Below, one piece after another: positions 34,817 through 43,465 of a stretch of DNA of 55,214 bases; position 1 is the first letter of the stretch; every line of letters starts with the position of its first letter. The translations under genes were made by a program, and so were the position numbers. A model generated the notes under the pieces. The model made no database searches, had not been told where the DNA came from, and was given only the letters and a program-made list of their open reading frames with translations. Location: NCBI GenBank assembly GCA_900542055.1, contig UQMA01000007.1, positions 1-55,214 of the forward strand, written 5' to 3'. The stretch comes from an uncultured Azospirillum sp. GTDB taxonomy: Bacteria; Pseudomonadota; Alphaproteobacteria; RF32; CAG-239.

Positions 34817-36076
34817 CTATTTCAGTTTTTTACAAACCTCATCATAACCTATATGACCATCAATATTTCCAACCAACGTATAGGTAGGCTTTGTAGCAAA
34901 AACAGATTGCGCCGTTTTCAAAATATCATCAGTTGTAACTTCATCAATATATCCGACCATTTCTTCAACCGGAATATAACGGTTGAACAACAGCAACTGT
35001 CTTGCCAATTTTTCGGCTACCGCCGATGAATTTTCAAGCGCCATCAGCATTCCTGCTTTCAATTGTGCCTTAGCGCGCGCCAGTTCTTCTTCTGTAACCG
35101 GAGTGTCTGAAATTTTTTTAATTTCATCAATCATAACCGGCATCATTTCATTGATTTGTTCTTTGTCTGTTGCCGCTGAGATACCCGTAAATCCGCAGCC
35201 GGTGTAATAATTTGGAAAACAATATACGGAATAAACCAACCCTCTCTTTTCACGAATTTCTTTAAACAAGCGCGAAGACATACCACCGCCCAAAATCGCC
35301 GTCATTAACATTGAAGGATAATAATGTTTATCAGCATATTTATAACCGTCAAATCCTAAAATGACCTGAGCTTGTTCGGTATCGCGTTTTTCTGCAAAAT
35401 ATCCCCCGCAATAAAACTGTTTATCAGCTGAAAAGGACGTACGAGAAGCAATGCCGGACATTCTATCGGCAACCATTTTAACAAAATCAGCGTGTTTAAT
35501 ATTTCCAACAGCGCAAACAACCATATTTTCAGCGGCATAATTGCTTTGCATATAACTTCGCAATTCATTCGCCCCATAACTGCGCACAAGTTCCGGTGTT
35601 CCGAGAATAGCCCGCCCCATTGCCTGATTTGCAAAAGCCTGAGCTTGCATATAATCAAAAATAATATCGCTCGGATCATCAGCAGTTTGTTTAATTTCCT
35701 GCACAACTACTTCCCGCTCTTTAACTAATTCCTCATGCAAAAAAGACGGACTGGTCATCATTTCTGCCAAAACGTCCATCGCCAATTCTGCATCGCTTTT
35801 AAGCATTTTGGCATAAAAAGCCGTAAATTCGCGCGAAGTATAAGCATTGCTTTGCCCACCTACATTTTCAATTGCCTCCGAAATTTCGATGGCAGAACGG
35901 CTTTTTGTACCTTTAAACACCATGTGTTCAACAAAGTGGGAAATACCGTTTAATCGCGCCGGTTCATAAGCGGAACCAGTATTTACCCATACTCCCAATG
36001 ATACGGTTTCATATTGCGGATAATAAAAACTTGCCACACGCAGACCGTTATTTAATGTTGTAATTTCAGGTTGCAT
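34817..36076 (-). CDS. M16-family zinc peptidase
   Basis: A 419-residue peptidase like the mitochondrial processing peptidase beta subunit and bacterial PqqL relatives. The inverted zinc motif is HFVEH (His47, Glu50, His51), with Glu in EVVVQEIKQTADDPSD as the third ligand. The glycine-rich loop GGGMSSRLFKEIREKRGLVYSV marks the second domain. It begins 1 bp after the murA stop. No signal peptide, so probably cytoplasmic, possibly degrading short peptides. Confidence 0.94.
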   Translation of the reverse strand: MQPEITTLNNGLRVASFYYPQYETVSLGVWVNTGSAYEPARLNGISHFVEHMVFKGTKSRSAIEISEAIENVGGQSNAYTSREFTAFYAKMLKSDAELAMDVLAEMMTSPSFLHEELVKEREVVVQEIKQTADDPSDIIFDYMQAQAFANQAMGRAILGTPELVRSYGANELRSYMQSNYAAENMVVCAVGNIKHADFVKMVADRMSGIASRTSFSADKQFYCGGYFAEKRDTEQAQVILGFDGYKYADKHYYPSMLMTAILGGGMSSRLFKEIREKRGLVYSVYCFPNYYTGCGFTGISAATDKEQINEMMPVMIDEIKKISDTPVTEEELARAKAQLKAGMLMALENSSAVAEKLARQLLLFNRYIPVEEMVGYIDEVTTDDILKTAQSVFATKPTYTLVGNIDGHIGYDEVCKKLK

Positions 36077-37375
36077 TTATTCATCCTCTTTATCACTTAA
36101 TCTTTCAATATCAGCCCCGACGCCGCGCAACTTTTGCTCCAATTTTTCATAGCCGCGATCCAAATGATAAATGCGGTTTACAATTGTTTCGCCTTCGGCT
36201 ATCAAACCAGCCAATACCAGCGCAAACGATGCGCGTAAATCAGTAGCCATTACCGGCGCACCGTAAAGCTTGTCTACTCCGCGTACAATTGCCGAAGCAT
36301 GACCGTGCACATTTATATTTGCCCCCATGCGCAATAGTTCGGGCACGTGCATAAAACGATTTTCAAAAATTGTTTCAGTTACCATTGACGCCCCTTTAGC
36401 CGTCAGCATAAGAGTTAAAAACTGCGCTTGCAAATCAGTAGGAAACCCCGGATAATAATCGGTCATAATATCTTGTCCGACCAATTCGCACCCCTCAGCA
36501 TCCACAATCAGCGAATGCTCTTTTTCTTCAACTTTCACTCCGGTTTTACGCAACAGTTTAATAGGGGTTTGCAAGGTGGAGGCCTCAGCGTTGACCAGCT
36601 CTATTTTTCCGCGAGTAATAGCCGCGGCCACAGCATAAGAGCCGGCTTCTATTCTGTCGGCAATAATTTTATGACGGGTTCCGTGTAATTTTTTCACACC
36701 CTCGATTTTCAAAACCGAAGTACCCATTCCCGATATTTTTGCTCCCATTGAATTGAGCATATTAGCCAAATCGCCGATTTCCGGTTCGCGGGCAGCATTT
36801 TCAATAACCGTTTCACCTTCAGCCAAAGCTGCCGCCATCAAAATATTGCAGGTTGCGCCGACCGAAGCTATATTAAAAACCAAATGCGCCCCTTTCAAAC
36901 GACCGTCTGCTTTGGCAATAACATAACCGTTTTTAATTTCGATATTAGCTCCCATTTGCTCCAAAGAAGACAAATGAATATCCATCGGGCGCGCCCCGAT
37001 AGCACATCCCCCCGGCAAAGAAAGTTCCACATATCCCTGCCGCGCCAACAACGGTCCCAACACATAATATGAGGCGCGCATTTTCCGCACATAATCATAG
37101 GGAGCTACCAAACTCGTAAAAGACGGCGTATGATAAGTGCAATTTTTGCAAGCATTTCCATCAATTATTTCATCACGGCATTCTATTTTTGCGCCTAATT
37201 GTTCCAGCAAAGCGTTCATAGAACGTATATCCGACAAAACCGGCATATTGGTTAACGTAACCGTTTCATCCGTTAAAAGAGAAGCGCAAATAAGCGGCAA
37301 AGCGGCATTTTTTGCACCGCTGATATAAATTTTGCCTTCCAGTTTTTTACCACCGCGGATTCTAAGCCTGTCCAT
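36077..37375 (-). CDS. murA: UDP-GlcNAc 1-carboxyvinyltransferase MurA
   Basis: A 432-residue enzyme for the first committed step of peptidoglycan synthesis. The catalytic loop is PGGCAIGARPMDIH with Cys124, and the N-terminal GAKNAALPL carries the Lys22/Asn23 pair. Cys rather than Asp in the loop predicts fosfomycin sensitivity. An AAAGGAG site inside the 3' end of the upstream small gene serves its ATG. Confidence 0.97.
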   Translation of the reverse strand: MDRLRIRGGKKLEGKIYISGAKNAALPLICASLLTDETVTLTNMPVLSDIRSMNALLEQLGAKIECRDEIIDGNACKNCTYHTPSFTSLVAPYDYVRKMRASYYVLGPLLARQGYVELSLPGGCAIGARPMDIHLSSLEQMGANIEIKNGYVIAKADGRLKGAHLVFNIASVGATCNILMAAALAEGETVIENAAREPEIGDLANMLNSMGAKISGMGTSVLKIEGVKKLHGTRHKIIADRIEAGSYAVAAAITRGKIELVNAEASTLQTPIKLLRKTGVKVEEKEHSLIVDAEGCELVGQDIMTDYYPGFPTDLQAQFLTLMLTAKGASMVTETIFENRFMHVPELLRMGANINVHGHASAIVRGVDKLYGAPVMATDLRASFALVLAGLIAEGETIVNRIYHLDRGYEKLEQKLRGVGADIERLSDKEDE

Positions 37376-37511
37376 TTTGGATTTGCTCCTTTTTTGATTT
37401 AATTTTATTCAATTCCGCTTGCTGTTTTTTGCGTTTTTCAAGATTTTTCTGTAACATTTTGGCTTCGCGCTCAAAACGCTCTTCAGCTCGAGTTTTTTTC
37501 TTTTCCGGCAT
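37362..37511 (-). CDS. Small basic coiled-coil protein overlapping the murA start
   Basis: A 49-residue open frame (MPEKKKTRAEERFEREAKML, ending KEQIQNGQA) made almost wholly of Lys, Glu, Gln and Arg, likely a single helix. Its 3' end contains the murA ribosome site and overlaps murA by 14 bp, so the two are translationally coupled. Compositional bias and the conserved-looking coupling suggest a real gene; function unknown. Confidence 0.65.
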   Translation of the reverse strand: MPEKKKTRAEERFEREAKMLQKNLEKRKKQQAELNKIKSKKEQIQNGQA

Positions 37512-37700
37512 AGATTTTCCTCAAAAATATTTTTCTAAAAGTATAACAGCCTTGAGTATAATTAATCAAGCACAAAAGCAATACCATAAACAACACTCAT
37601 ATTATAGAAAGCATCAACCGACTGAAAATGATTTTTTATTTTTTTTGAAAATTATACTTGATTTTTATTTTCAATCCCTGTATGTTTCTTTCGTTACAAG

Positions 37701-37775
37701 GCCGCTATAGCTCAGTGGTAGAGCACGTCATTGGTAATGACGGGGTCGTAAGTCCGATTCTTACTAGCGGCACCA
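37701..37775 (+). tRNA. tRNA-Thr (anticodon GGU)
   Basis: A 75-nt tRNA with encoded CCA. The acceptor stem GCCGCTA/TAGCGGC, anticodon stem CGTCA/TGACG with loop TTGGTAA, and T-arm GTAAGTCCGATTCTTAC are complete. An accessory region rich in recombinase fragments begins after it. Confidence 0.95.
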
Positions 37776-37781
37776 TTTGAT

Positions 37782-37809
37782 AAAAAGCACCTTTTGAGGT
37801 GCTTTTTTT
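37782..37809 (+). terminator. tRNA-Thr terminator
   Basis: AAAAAGCACCT / AGGTGCTTTTTTT stem-loop just after the tRNA. Confidence 0.9.
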
Positions 37810-37830
37810 GTTGGTATAACTGACTCTCGT

Positions 37831-37887
37831 AAAGTCCGATAATTCCGTTCCCTAAAATACCATTTTTTCATTTTCTATCGGACTTTT
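37831..37887. repeat. Inverted pair of AAAGTCCGATA at the island's left edge
   Basis: AAAGTCCGATA (37831-37841) and TATCGGACTTT (37876-37886) face each other across 34 bp. AGTCCGAT also occurs in tRNA-Thr and in each recombinase fragment downstream. The 40 bp after it (ending TCAAGCATTTTT) resemble the flank of the fragments at 41.1 and 41.9 kb. It may be a junction scar. Confidence 0.45.
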
Positions 37888-37946
37888 TAAGCAAAAGCCA
37901 ATAAAATCAAGCATTTTTGGGGAAATAAACCCAGTCCGATAAATTT

Positions 37947-38531
37947 CTAACAATAATCGTCAAATACATCTCCACCGGTCCACTCTTCACCTATAGCTAG
38001 AGTAAAATATTTTTCAGCTCCTTCTGGATCAAAATATGAACCTATTGTTTCATGTATAAAATATCCATTTTGTAAAGTTATTTTTGAATTATGTCCTCCC
38101 GATTTTACATTTTCCTTTGAATCATTAAATGTTTTTACAATTAAGGCATTTTTATCTTTATTAAATACTGCTTTATCAACAATGGATACCCCATATTGAT
38201 TTTTAGAAAAAACACAACCATGTTTTAATTTTTTTAAATAATTCTTTAATGTTTTTTCTTCTTCCTCTGTTGGAACGCAAGGAAATTCTGTTGGTGTTCT
38301 CCAACGGTCATATTTCTGCCGAGCATAAGGAGTTAAAGAATCTATAAATTCTGGTTCAGTGTAGTTATTTTCGCTGTAATTATTATAGTATTCGTCTGGT
38401 AATTTTTTACCATCTTGTTTTGATGCAAAAGTTTGTTTTTCATATATCCATTGTCCTAATGTACCTCCAGATGGAGGAGTATCATTCTTTGCCCATTCTT
38501 CAAGTCTTTCTCTATTAAAATGGAGATAACA
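37947..38531 (-). pseudogene. 5'-truncated coding remnant without a start codon
   Basis: A 194-codon open minus-strand frame with protein-like content (RERLEEWAKNDTPPSGGTLG, TPYARQKYDRWRTPTEFPC, and ending TGGDVFDDYC). It contains no Met codon at all and opens from a TGA, so it has lost its 5' end. The fold looks globular and the family is not recognised. It meets a BRO-N fragment at about 38.53 kb in a different frame, which looks like a recombination joint. Confidence 0.5.
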
Positions 38532-38600
38532 TCAACAACGGAAAAATACCAGGTATCTTTCTCTTCATCATAAATAGAGCGTATTTTTTTCTATTCAAAA
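38510..38600 (-). pseudogene. N-terminal fragment of a BRO-family antirepressor
   Basis: Minus-strand translation gives KKIRSIYDEEKDTWYFSVVD then VISIL, the start of a Bro-N domain (IRxxYDEExxxWYFSVVDVI). There is a TAG just upstream and no start codon; the match stops at the joint with the frame ending at 37947. A middle part of the same gene family lies at 42.8-43.1 kb. Confidence 0.6.
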
Positions 38601-38670
38601 TAGTTTAATATCGTTTTGCATAAATTAAAGCTCAAACGTTGAAATTTCTATTTACCGTTCTGTTGGGCTT

Positions 38671-39039
38671 TTACATCGTGCCGCCGGATTGGATAATATC
38701 ATAATCAACGACTTTGCCAGATTTATCAAATCCGATAAACAGATTTGTTTCCTCAAAAGTATAATTATCTTGGAACCATGACATAACCCAGCCAATGAGC
38801 GGTATCATCCAATGGTATCTTCCGGCACCATATATTTTTCGATATTCATAATATTCCAAATTGTTTTTCTGAAACACAAGATTCGGCGTTCCGAATTTTT
38901 CTCTTGCGTCTGTTTTAGAAGAAACGCCGTCCATTTGGTTTTCTATCCTGATGCGGCTGTCTGCCAATTTTTCATTTCCGATAGTGGTGCTGCAAGATGT
39001 CAGAACAATCATCGCAATTACTAATAAGACTTTTTTCAT
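38671..39039 (-). CDS. Lipoprotein with BamE/SmpA-like look
   Basis: A 122-residue lipoprotein from ATG 39039 (AGGAGAG upstream). Signal sequence with lipobox LTSCS (Cys16). A two-helix then beta-sheet pattern follows with SSKTDAREKFGTPNLVF, reminiscent of the BamE/OmlA turn, and aromatic-rich strands. It starts 11 bp after the preceding lipoprotein gene, forming a two-gene operon. Base composition is less A/T-rich than the surrounding island. Confidence 0.75.
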   Translation of the reverse strand: MKKVLLVIAMIVLTSCSTTIGNEKLADSRIRIENQMDGVSSKTDAREKFGTPNLVFQKNNLEYYEYRKIYGAGRYHWMIPLIGWVMSWFQDNYTFEETNLFIGFDKSGKVVDYDIIQSGGTM

Positions 39040-39049
39040 CTGCGCTCTC

Positions 39050-39679
39050 CTATTGAACTTTTGCCAATCTGACAACAAAATTTTGGCCGAATTCTTTTTG
39101 CCAATCCATTTTCTGCTTATCTGAAATTTCATCAGATTTGTCCGTTATGCTGAAAGAATTCGCCTTAACATGTCCGTCTGCTGAAACCTCATTATCCGTT
39201 TTTGTCAATGCAAAATGTCCGATATAGGTCACTTCCTGCGGGCGCACCGTAAATCTGATTTTGCTGTTGCCCTCATAATGTTCATCTGTTTCTACCACCG
39301 TGCGGACGACTTGGGTATTGCCATACTGTTCGGTCGTTGTATAGATATATTGCAAATAAAGGTTGGTTACCTCGTATACCCCTATCGGCAGCATCGCCGT
39401 ATCATATTTGTTGCCGTCCAAGATGGTACTCATATAAAAAACTTCATTTGTTTTTATATTTTTGAAAGCGACAATATCGTTATAATTGGTGCCAAAGAAC
39501 CCATCATCGGACACATTGTCCGATAAAGAGGTAATGACCACTCCGCGGGCGCCGCTGTTAAACAATGCGGGACGAAACTGACGGCTGGCGCGCAACAGGT
39601 CGCTCTCATTCGGCGTTTGCGGAAACGCGCATCCCACCACAGTCAAGCAAACACTTAGAATTAAAAACAATTTCCGCAT
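39050..39679 (-). CDS. Lipoprotein of unknown function
   Basis: A 209-residue lipoprotein with signal sequence and lipobox VVGCA (Cys17). The rest is beta-rich (ARGVVITSLSDN, VFYMSTILDG, YEVTNLYLQYIYTTTEQYGN), compatible with an immunoglobulin-like sandwich. First gene of the pair with the BamE-like lipoprotein. Family not recognised. Confidence 0.75.
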   Translation of the reverse strand: MRKLFLILSVCLTVVGCAFPQTPNESDLLRASRQFRPALFNSGARGVVITSLSDNVSDDGFFGTNYNDIVAFKNIKTNEVFYMSTILDGNKYDTAMLPIGVYEVTNLYLQYIYTTTEQYGNTQVVRTVVETDEHYEGNSKIRFTVRPQEVTYIGHFALTKTDNEVSADGHVKANSFSITDKSDEISDKQKMDWQKEFGQNFVVRLAKVQ

Positions 39680-39850
39680 TGCATACTCCTCATTAAATCA
39701 GCCGCTTAATTTTGAGTTCAGACTAAATAAAATTGAGGAAAAAGTAAAGAAATAACTTCACAATAACCACAATGGAAATAAGAGATTTTATAATATTGTT
39801 TCGGCGAAACATTGATATTCTCTGCCTTAAAGCCTTTATCCGCAAGAATG

Positions 39851-40098
39851 TTAAATATAGGCTCGTAACTTTGAAAGACTTTCCATAAGAAGTTCAATTT
39901 TATTTGCTAATCGCTTAAAATCCTCATAATCTTCAGTCCGATACGCGCATAGTATTGCGCACCATTTATCAGTTTCAGCCGTTTTGATGAGTTCATCAAA
40001 CGGTTTATTTATTGAAAAATATAGATTTTTTCTTTCAATTTTGCAGTCCGATAAGATTAAATTTAAAATGTCTCTTTTTGTGCTAAGAATCGGACTTT
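39851..40098 (-). pseudogene. Recombinase 3'-end fragment, copy A
   Basis: The minus strand reads KRDILNLILSDCKIERKNLY then FSINKPFDELIKTAETDKW and CAILCAYRTEDYEDFK, then a tail and stop at 39851. This resembles the C-terminus of serine recombinases. A stop codon lies just upstream of the core TAAGAATCGGACTT (plus strand, 40084-40097). About 200 bp are shared with copies B and D at high identity. Upstream, 39680-39850 holds only a coding-like scrap, YEPIFNILADKGFKAEN, in another frame. Confidence 0.6.
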
Positions 40099-40103
40099 AT
40101 AGC

Positions 40104-40541
40104 ATGAATTTGGATAATTTTTCTAATCCGTCAATAAGTGTTTCCAATGATACTGTCATGCCGAAAAAAATGAGCCGTCGTGAAGAGTATTATTCTAAAA
40201 TGACGTTTAATCCAGAAAGCATGGAATTTGAGGTTACCGATGAAAATATAAAGAAAATAAGAGAATTAAGGCGTAGGTTGAAAGAAAATAACAGAGATGC
40301 TTTAACTGACAAAGAAAGTGAAATGAAGTTGGGCTTGAATGAAATGGAGTTTTCAGAAGAGGACAAGAAACAAGGGTTAAATAATTTGGAATTTTCAGAA
40401 AAAGACATAGGAAAAACAGGAGATTCAAGAACCGGAGAGGTTTTGGAAAGGCACAAAAAAATTGCTCAAAGTCAAGTGGAAGATGCTAAGAGTATGATGT
40501 TGCGGAAGAGAGTTCTGGATGGAAAAATATCCGGAAAATAA
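40104..40541 (+). CDS. Charged helical protein of unknown function
   Basis: A 145-residue protein from ATG 40104, which lies 6 bp past the copy A core sequence. It is rich in Glu, Lys and Arg, with MSRREEYYSKMTFNPESMEF and an internal repeat EMEFSEEDKKQGLNNLEFSE, suggesting a coiled or disordered adaptor. No ribosome site is obvious. Followed directly by another small frame. Unknown family. Confidence 0.5.
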   Translation: MNLDNFSNPSISVSNDTVMPKKMSRREEYYSKMTFNPESMEFEVTDENIKKIRELRRRLKENNRDALTDKESEMKLGLNEMEFSEEDKKQGLNNLEFSEKDIGKTGDSRTGEVLERHKKIAQSQVEDAKSMMLRKRVLDGKISGK

Positions 40542-40865
40542 ATGTTTACTCTTGATATCAGCAATATGTTTGCATATGACATGTTTGAGGGAGATAGGCT
40601 TAAGGGCAAAGTTGTATATGATCCGGCTATCGGTAAGAGAACAGTACCAGAGAGTGCTGATGAAATGGCTTGAGGAGATTATCGTATCTCAATAAAAGAG
40701 CAAAAACTTTACAACACAAGGGATGAAATATCAAAAAAAATTGAAAGTTTGCGTAATAAGATAAAAAAACAAAATACAAAACCGCCATATAAACCGACTT
40801 ATAATATATCTAAAGTTTATTTAAGCACTCTGAAATTTTATCAAGGTAAAACACAAAATGGTTAA
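40542..40865 (+). pseudogene. Small gene interrupted by an in-frame TGA
   Basis: Begins MFTLDISNMFAYDMFEG one base after the previous stop. An in-frame TGA at 40671 follows EMA, then the same frame continues with coding character (GDYRISIKEQKLYNTRDEIS) to TAA at 40863. Total 107 sense codons. Most likely a nonsense mutation; recoding cannot be excluded. The stop overlaps the end of recombinase copy B on the other strand. Confidence 0.5.
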
Positions 40866-41130
40866 GTTTTCTGCTTTTCTTTAAATATACAAATTCTCCT
40901 GCTCAAATCCTTAAAATCCTCATAATCTTTAGTCCGATACGCGCATAGTATCGCGCACCAGTTATCAGTTTCAGCCGTTTTGATGAGTTCATCAAACGGT
41001 TTATTTATTGAAAAATATAGATTTTTTCTTTCAATTTTGCAGTCCGATAATATTAAATTTAAAATATTTCTTTTTGTGCTAAGAATCGAAATTTTTAGAA
41101 AATAGAATGTAATCTTAGCAGATTTCTACC
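40862..41130 (-). pseudogene. Recombinase 3'-end fragment, copy B
   Basis: Reads FLKISILSTKRNILNLILSD then CKIERKNLYFSINKPFDELI and KTAETDNWCAILCAYRTKDY, ending in a different tail (CIFKEKQKT). It differs from copy A by few substitutions; the core is mutated (AATCGAAATT). Upstream of FLK a further KSAKITFY stretch opens from a TAG. Confidence 0.6.
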
Positions 41131-41203
41131 AAAATTTTTTGAGATTTTTTGGAAAATTCAAGCATCGTCCGTTATTATTAATTCTGTCATATTAATAATA
41201 TTT

Positions 41204-41617
41204 TTAATTCTTAGATAATCTAATAGCCACAACAGGAAGCGTACTAAACGTGCCGCTTTGCGTTTCATATCTATATGTTCCAACTTGTCTAGCACACATA
41301 CCTTCAGGAATAGATATAACTTCACCATCATAAAATGACTTTTTATATTTTTCATCTAATAATAGCACAGTAGGACCTGCGAGAATACGCAATAACACTT
41401 CAGTCCCATCAGACGATCCTCCAAACTGCGCTAACGCCATACCTTTTTCTAATGCTTGAAAGACTACAAGTTCGTCTGTATCAAAGCATTCTCCATCTTT
41501 TTCAAACATAACCAAATCATCACTTTTATTTGTTAATAGAGTTGTTGTTTTAGTAATAACAAACAAAAGAACGGTTCCGCAAATAAAACCACTGAGAAAT
41601 ATAAAAAAATTTTTCAT
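41204..41617 (-). CDS. Membrane-anchored protein of unknown function
   Basis: A 137-residue protein with an N-terminal hydrophobic helix (IFLSGFICGTVLLFVI, about residues 5-20) as a signal anchor. A soluble domain follows with two Cys (GECFDTDE, EGMCARQVG) that could pair, and many beta strands, so it is probably periplasmic. No family recognised. Bracketed by recombinase copies B and C, i.e. cargo of the island. Confidence 0.6.
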   Translation of the reverse strand: MKNFFIFLSGFICGTVLLFVITKTTTLLTNKSDDLVMFEKDGECFDTDELVVFQALEKGMALAQFGGSSDGTEVLLRILAGPTVLLLDEKYKKSFYDGEVISIPEGMCARQVGTYRYETQSGTFSTLPVVAIRLSKN

Positions 41618-42014
41618 ATCATCACTTCTTAAAAATATAACATAATATTATACTAAACTGTAATCAAAAAAAATCAACAAAATATAGAAACTAAGCAATA
41701 GCTTGAAGCTATAAAGGAAAATTGCTCATTTTTCTCTTACCTATCTTTTGCAAGGTATTAACTGTTTCATTTAGCTTATCTAGCAGGTAGCCTGCACTAA
41801 AATTTACATACATTCAAACAGCTTATTTATTGAAAAACATAGTTTTTTCCTTCAATTTTGCAGTCCGATAAGATTAAATTTAAAATATCTCTTTTTGTGC
41901 TAAGAATCGGACTTTTTTTAGAAAAACATTAAAAAAGTCAAGCATTTTACCTTTTAAAGCGTCAACACGATAAAAAGCTTGAAAATTTAAATTATTCAAC
42001 ATAATATTTTATTC
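41618..42014. repeat. Gene-free stretch with recombinase fragment copy C
   Basis: 41818-41914 is the shortest recombinase copy on the minus strand: ILSTKRDILNLILSDCKIEG, then a frameshift, then CFSINKLFEC. The core TAAGAATCGGACTT at 41901-41914 is intact, followed by a flank ending TCAAGCATTTTAC as near 37.9 kb. The rest shows no gene. Confidence 0.5.
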
Positions 42015-42716
42015 ATGAAGATTTTAATCTTAATTGCAATAATAACTCTGTATGCCACATATAAAATGTGGCGAAATAGTGTTATAACAAAACAAAATAA
42101 AGAACTGATTGAAAGCGTTACAAGTTTATACAGAGGAACCACCGCTGAACATCACTTAATACTGACTCTATTAAAATCAGGAATACATCCTCACGCTATC
42201 TTTCATGATTTGTACATCAAAAAAGATAATGGAAAATTTTCACAAATAGATTTGGTCGTTGCAACAAAAGTTGGAATTATTGTTTTCGAAGTTAAAGACT
42301 TTAGTGGTTGGATTTACGGAAAAGGCAACCAAATTAAATGGACACAAGTTTTAGCCTATGGAAATAAAAAATACAGATTTTATAATCCAATTATGCAAAA
42401 TAATACACATATTAAACAGCTCCGCCAAAAAATTAAAGAAAATGTTCCTTTTTATTCTGTAATTGTATTCTATGGTGATAGTGAATTACAAGATATTAGC
42501 TTTATTCCTAAAGGGGTTTTCGTAACAAAGTGGTATAGAGTCGTTGATGTTGTCAATACAATTATACAAGAACATCCTTTATGCGACTATAAAAATAAGC
42601 ACAAAGTTGTTGCTGTATTAAAAGATGCTGTTGCTAATGGCAATATACTAGAAACAGAAACACAACATATAGAAAATATAAAAGACATGCTGGGTACAGA
42701 TAGAATTTTTCAATAA
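42015..42716 (+). CDS. Membrane-anchored NERD-domain protein
   Basis: A 233-residue protein. One N-terminal hydrophobic helix (ILILIAIITLYATY) is followed by a NERD (nuclease-related) domain: RGTTAEHHLILTLLKSGIHP, FSQIDLVVATKVGIIVFEVK and DFSGWIYG. The ID...EVK pattern matches the restriction-endonuclease-like D-ExK core. NERD proteins are linked to DNA processing or phage defence, but the function is unproven. Cargo between recombinase copies C and D. Confidence 0.85.
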   Translation: MKILILIAIITLYATYKMWRNSVITKQNKELIESVTSLYRGTTAEHHLILTLLKSGIHPHAIFHDLYIKKDNGKFSQIDLVVATKVGIIVFEVKDFSGWIYGKGNQIKWTQVLAYGNKKYRFYNPIMQNNTHIKQLRQKIKENVPFYSVIVFYGDSELQDISFIPKGVFVTKWYRVVDVVNTIIQEHPLCDYKNKHKVVAVLKDAVANGNILETETQHIENIKDMLGTDRIFQ

Positions 42717-42783
42717 TTAATCAGTTGATTGTTCTGCACTTTTTATTTTATTCTTTTCTGAACAGGCTTTGGCGTATATTTAC

Positions 42784-43092
42784 TCAACTCCCATAAGCCA
42801 ATCCAGACCATTCTTGATGAATAATATTTGTCAAAATTGCATATTCTTCATCTTTAGTAATTTCATGTTCTCTCCAATAATCGGTTAATTTATTACAGGT
42901 TTTCTGCCCCGTCATATGTTGTTGTATCCATTTATCAGAATGTCCGAGTTTTCGCCAATTTTCGCGTGCGCGATCTATACTTAATGATGGGTCGGCCGTT
43001 TCTTTCATGCGCTCATATCCGACACGTGCCAACCATTGTTTGATGGGTTCTGCTTTCGGACTAGGAACAGATTGAACAATTAGATAATAAAA
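42784..43092 (-). pseudogene. Middle fragment of a BRO-type antirepressor
   Basis: Reads VQSVPSPKAEPIKQWLARVG then YERMKETADPSLSIDRARE and DYWREHEITKDEEYAILTNI, then HQEWSGL, the segment following Bro-N in this antirepressor family (Bro-N/DinD-like). Both ends are missing: it opens right after the TGA that ends recombinase copy D, in the same frame, and stops after GLAYGS. A Met at 43032 could allow an 82-residue product but nothing supports its use. Confidence 0.7.
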
Positions 43093-43465
43093 TCAGTCCG
43101 CAAACAAATTAGATTTATTTTGCACCAGACAATCCTCAAACAACTCAAGTTTTCCACTCAAATCCTTAAAATCCCCATACTCTTTAGTCCGATACGCGCA
43201 TAGTATCGCGCACCATTTATCAGTTTCAGCCGTTTTGATGAGTTCACCAAACGGTTTATTTATTGAAAAATATAGATTTTTTCTTCAATTTTGCAGTCAG
43301 ATAAAATCAATCTCAAAATCTCTTTTTTCGTGCCAAGAATCGGACTTTTTAAGAATTTTCCAACTTTGCTGCTATTTCAGCGATATTAGCCAAGGTTTCA
43401 TCGGTTTCGGTGTCAATCTCAAGGTATCTGTCCATAACTTCTTCACCAAAAGGGAGAGAGGTTGG
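43093..43465 (-). pseudogene. Recombinase 3'-end fragment, copy D (longest)
   Basis: The longest copy. An upstream stretch GEEVMDRYLEIDTETDETLA, NIAEIAAKLEN runs, with a one-base frameshift at 43.35 kb, into FLKSPILGTKKEILRLILSD. A second lost base near 43.28 kb precedes PFGELIKTAETDKWCAILC and the end LFADstop at 43093. The two frameshifts make it non-functional. It indicates that the repeated fragments all come from one serine-recombinase-like gene. Confidence 0.65.

Noticed and set aside
39984..40103. Upstream extension of the 145-residue gene on the plus strand
   Set aside because: It runs antisense through recombinase copy A; the same plus-strand frame reappears at 43235 in copy D only because the repeat is duplicated.
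40671..40673. Evidence for TGA as a sense codon
   Set aside because: Several intact core genes end in TGA and none has internal TGA, so a code change is not supported.
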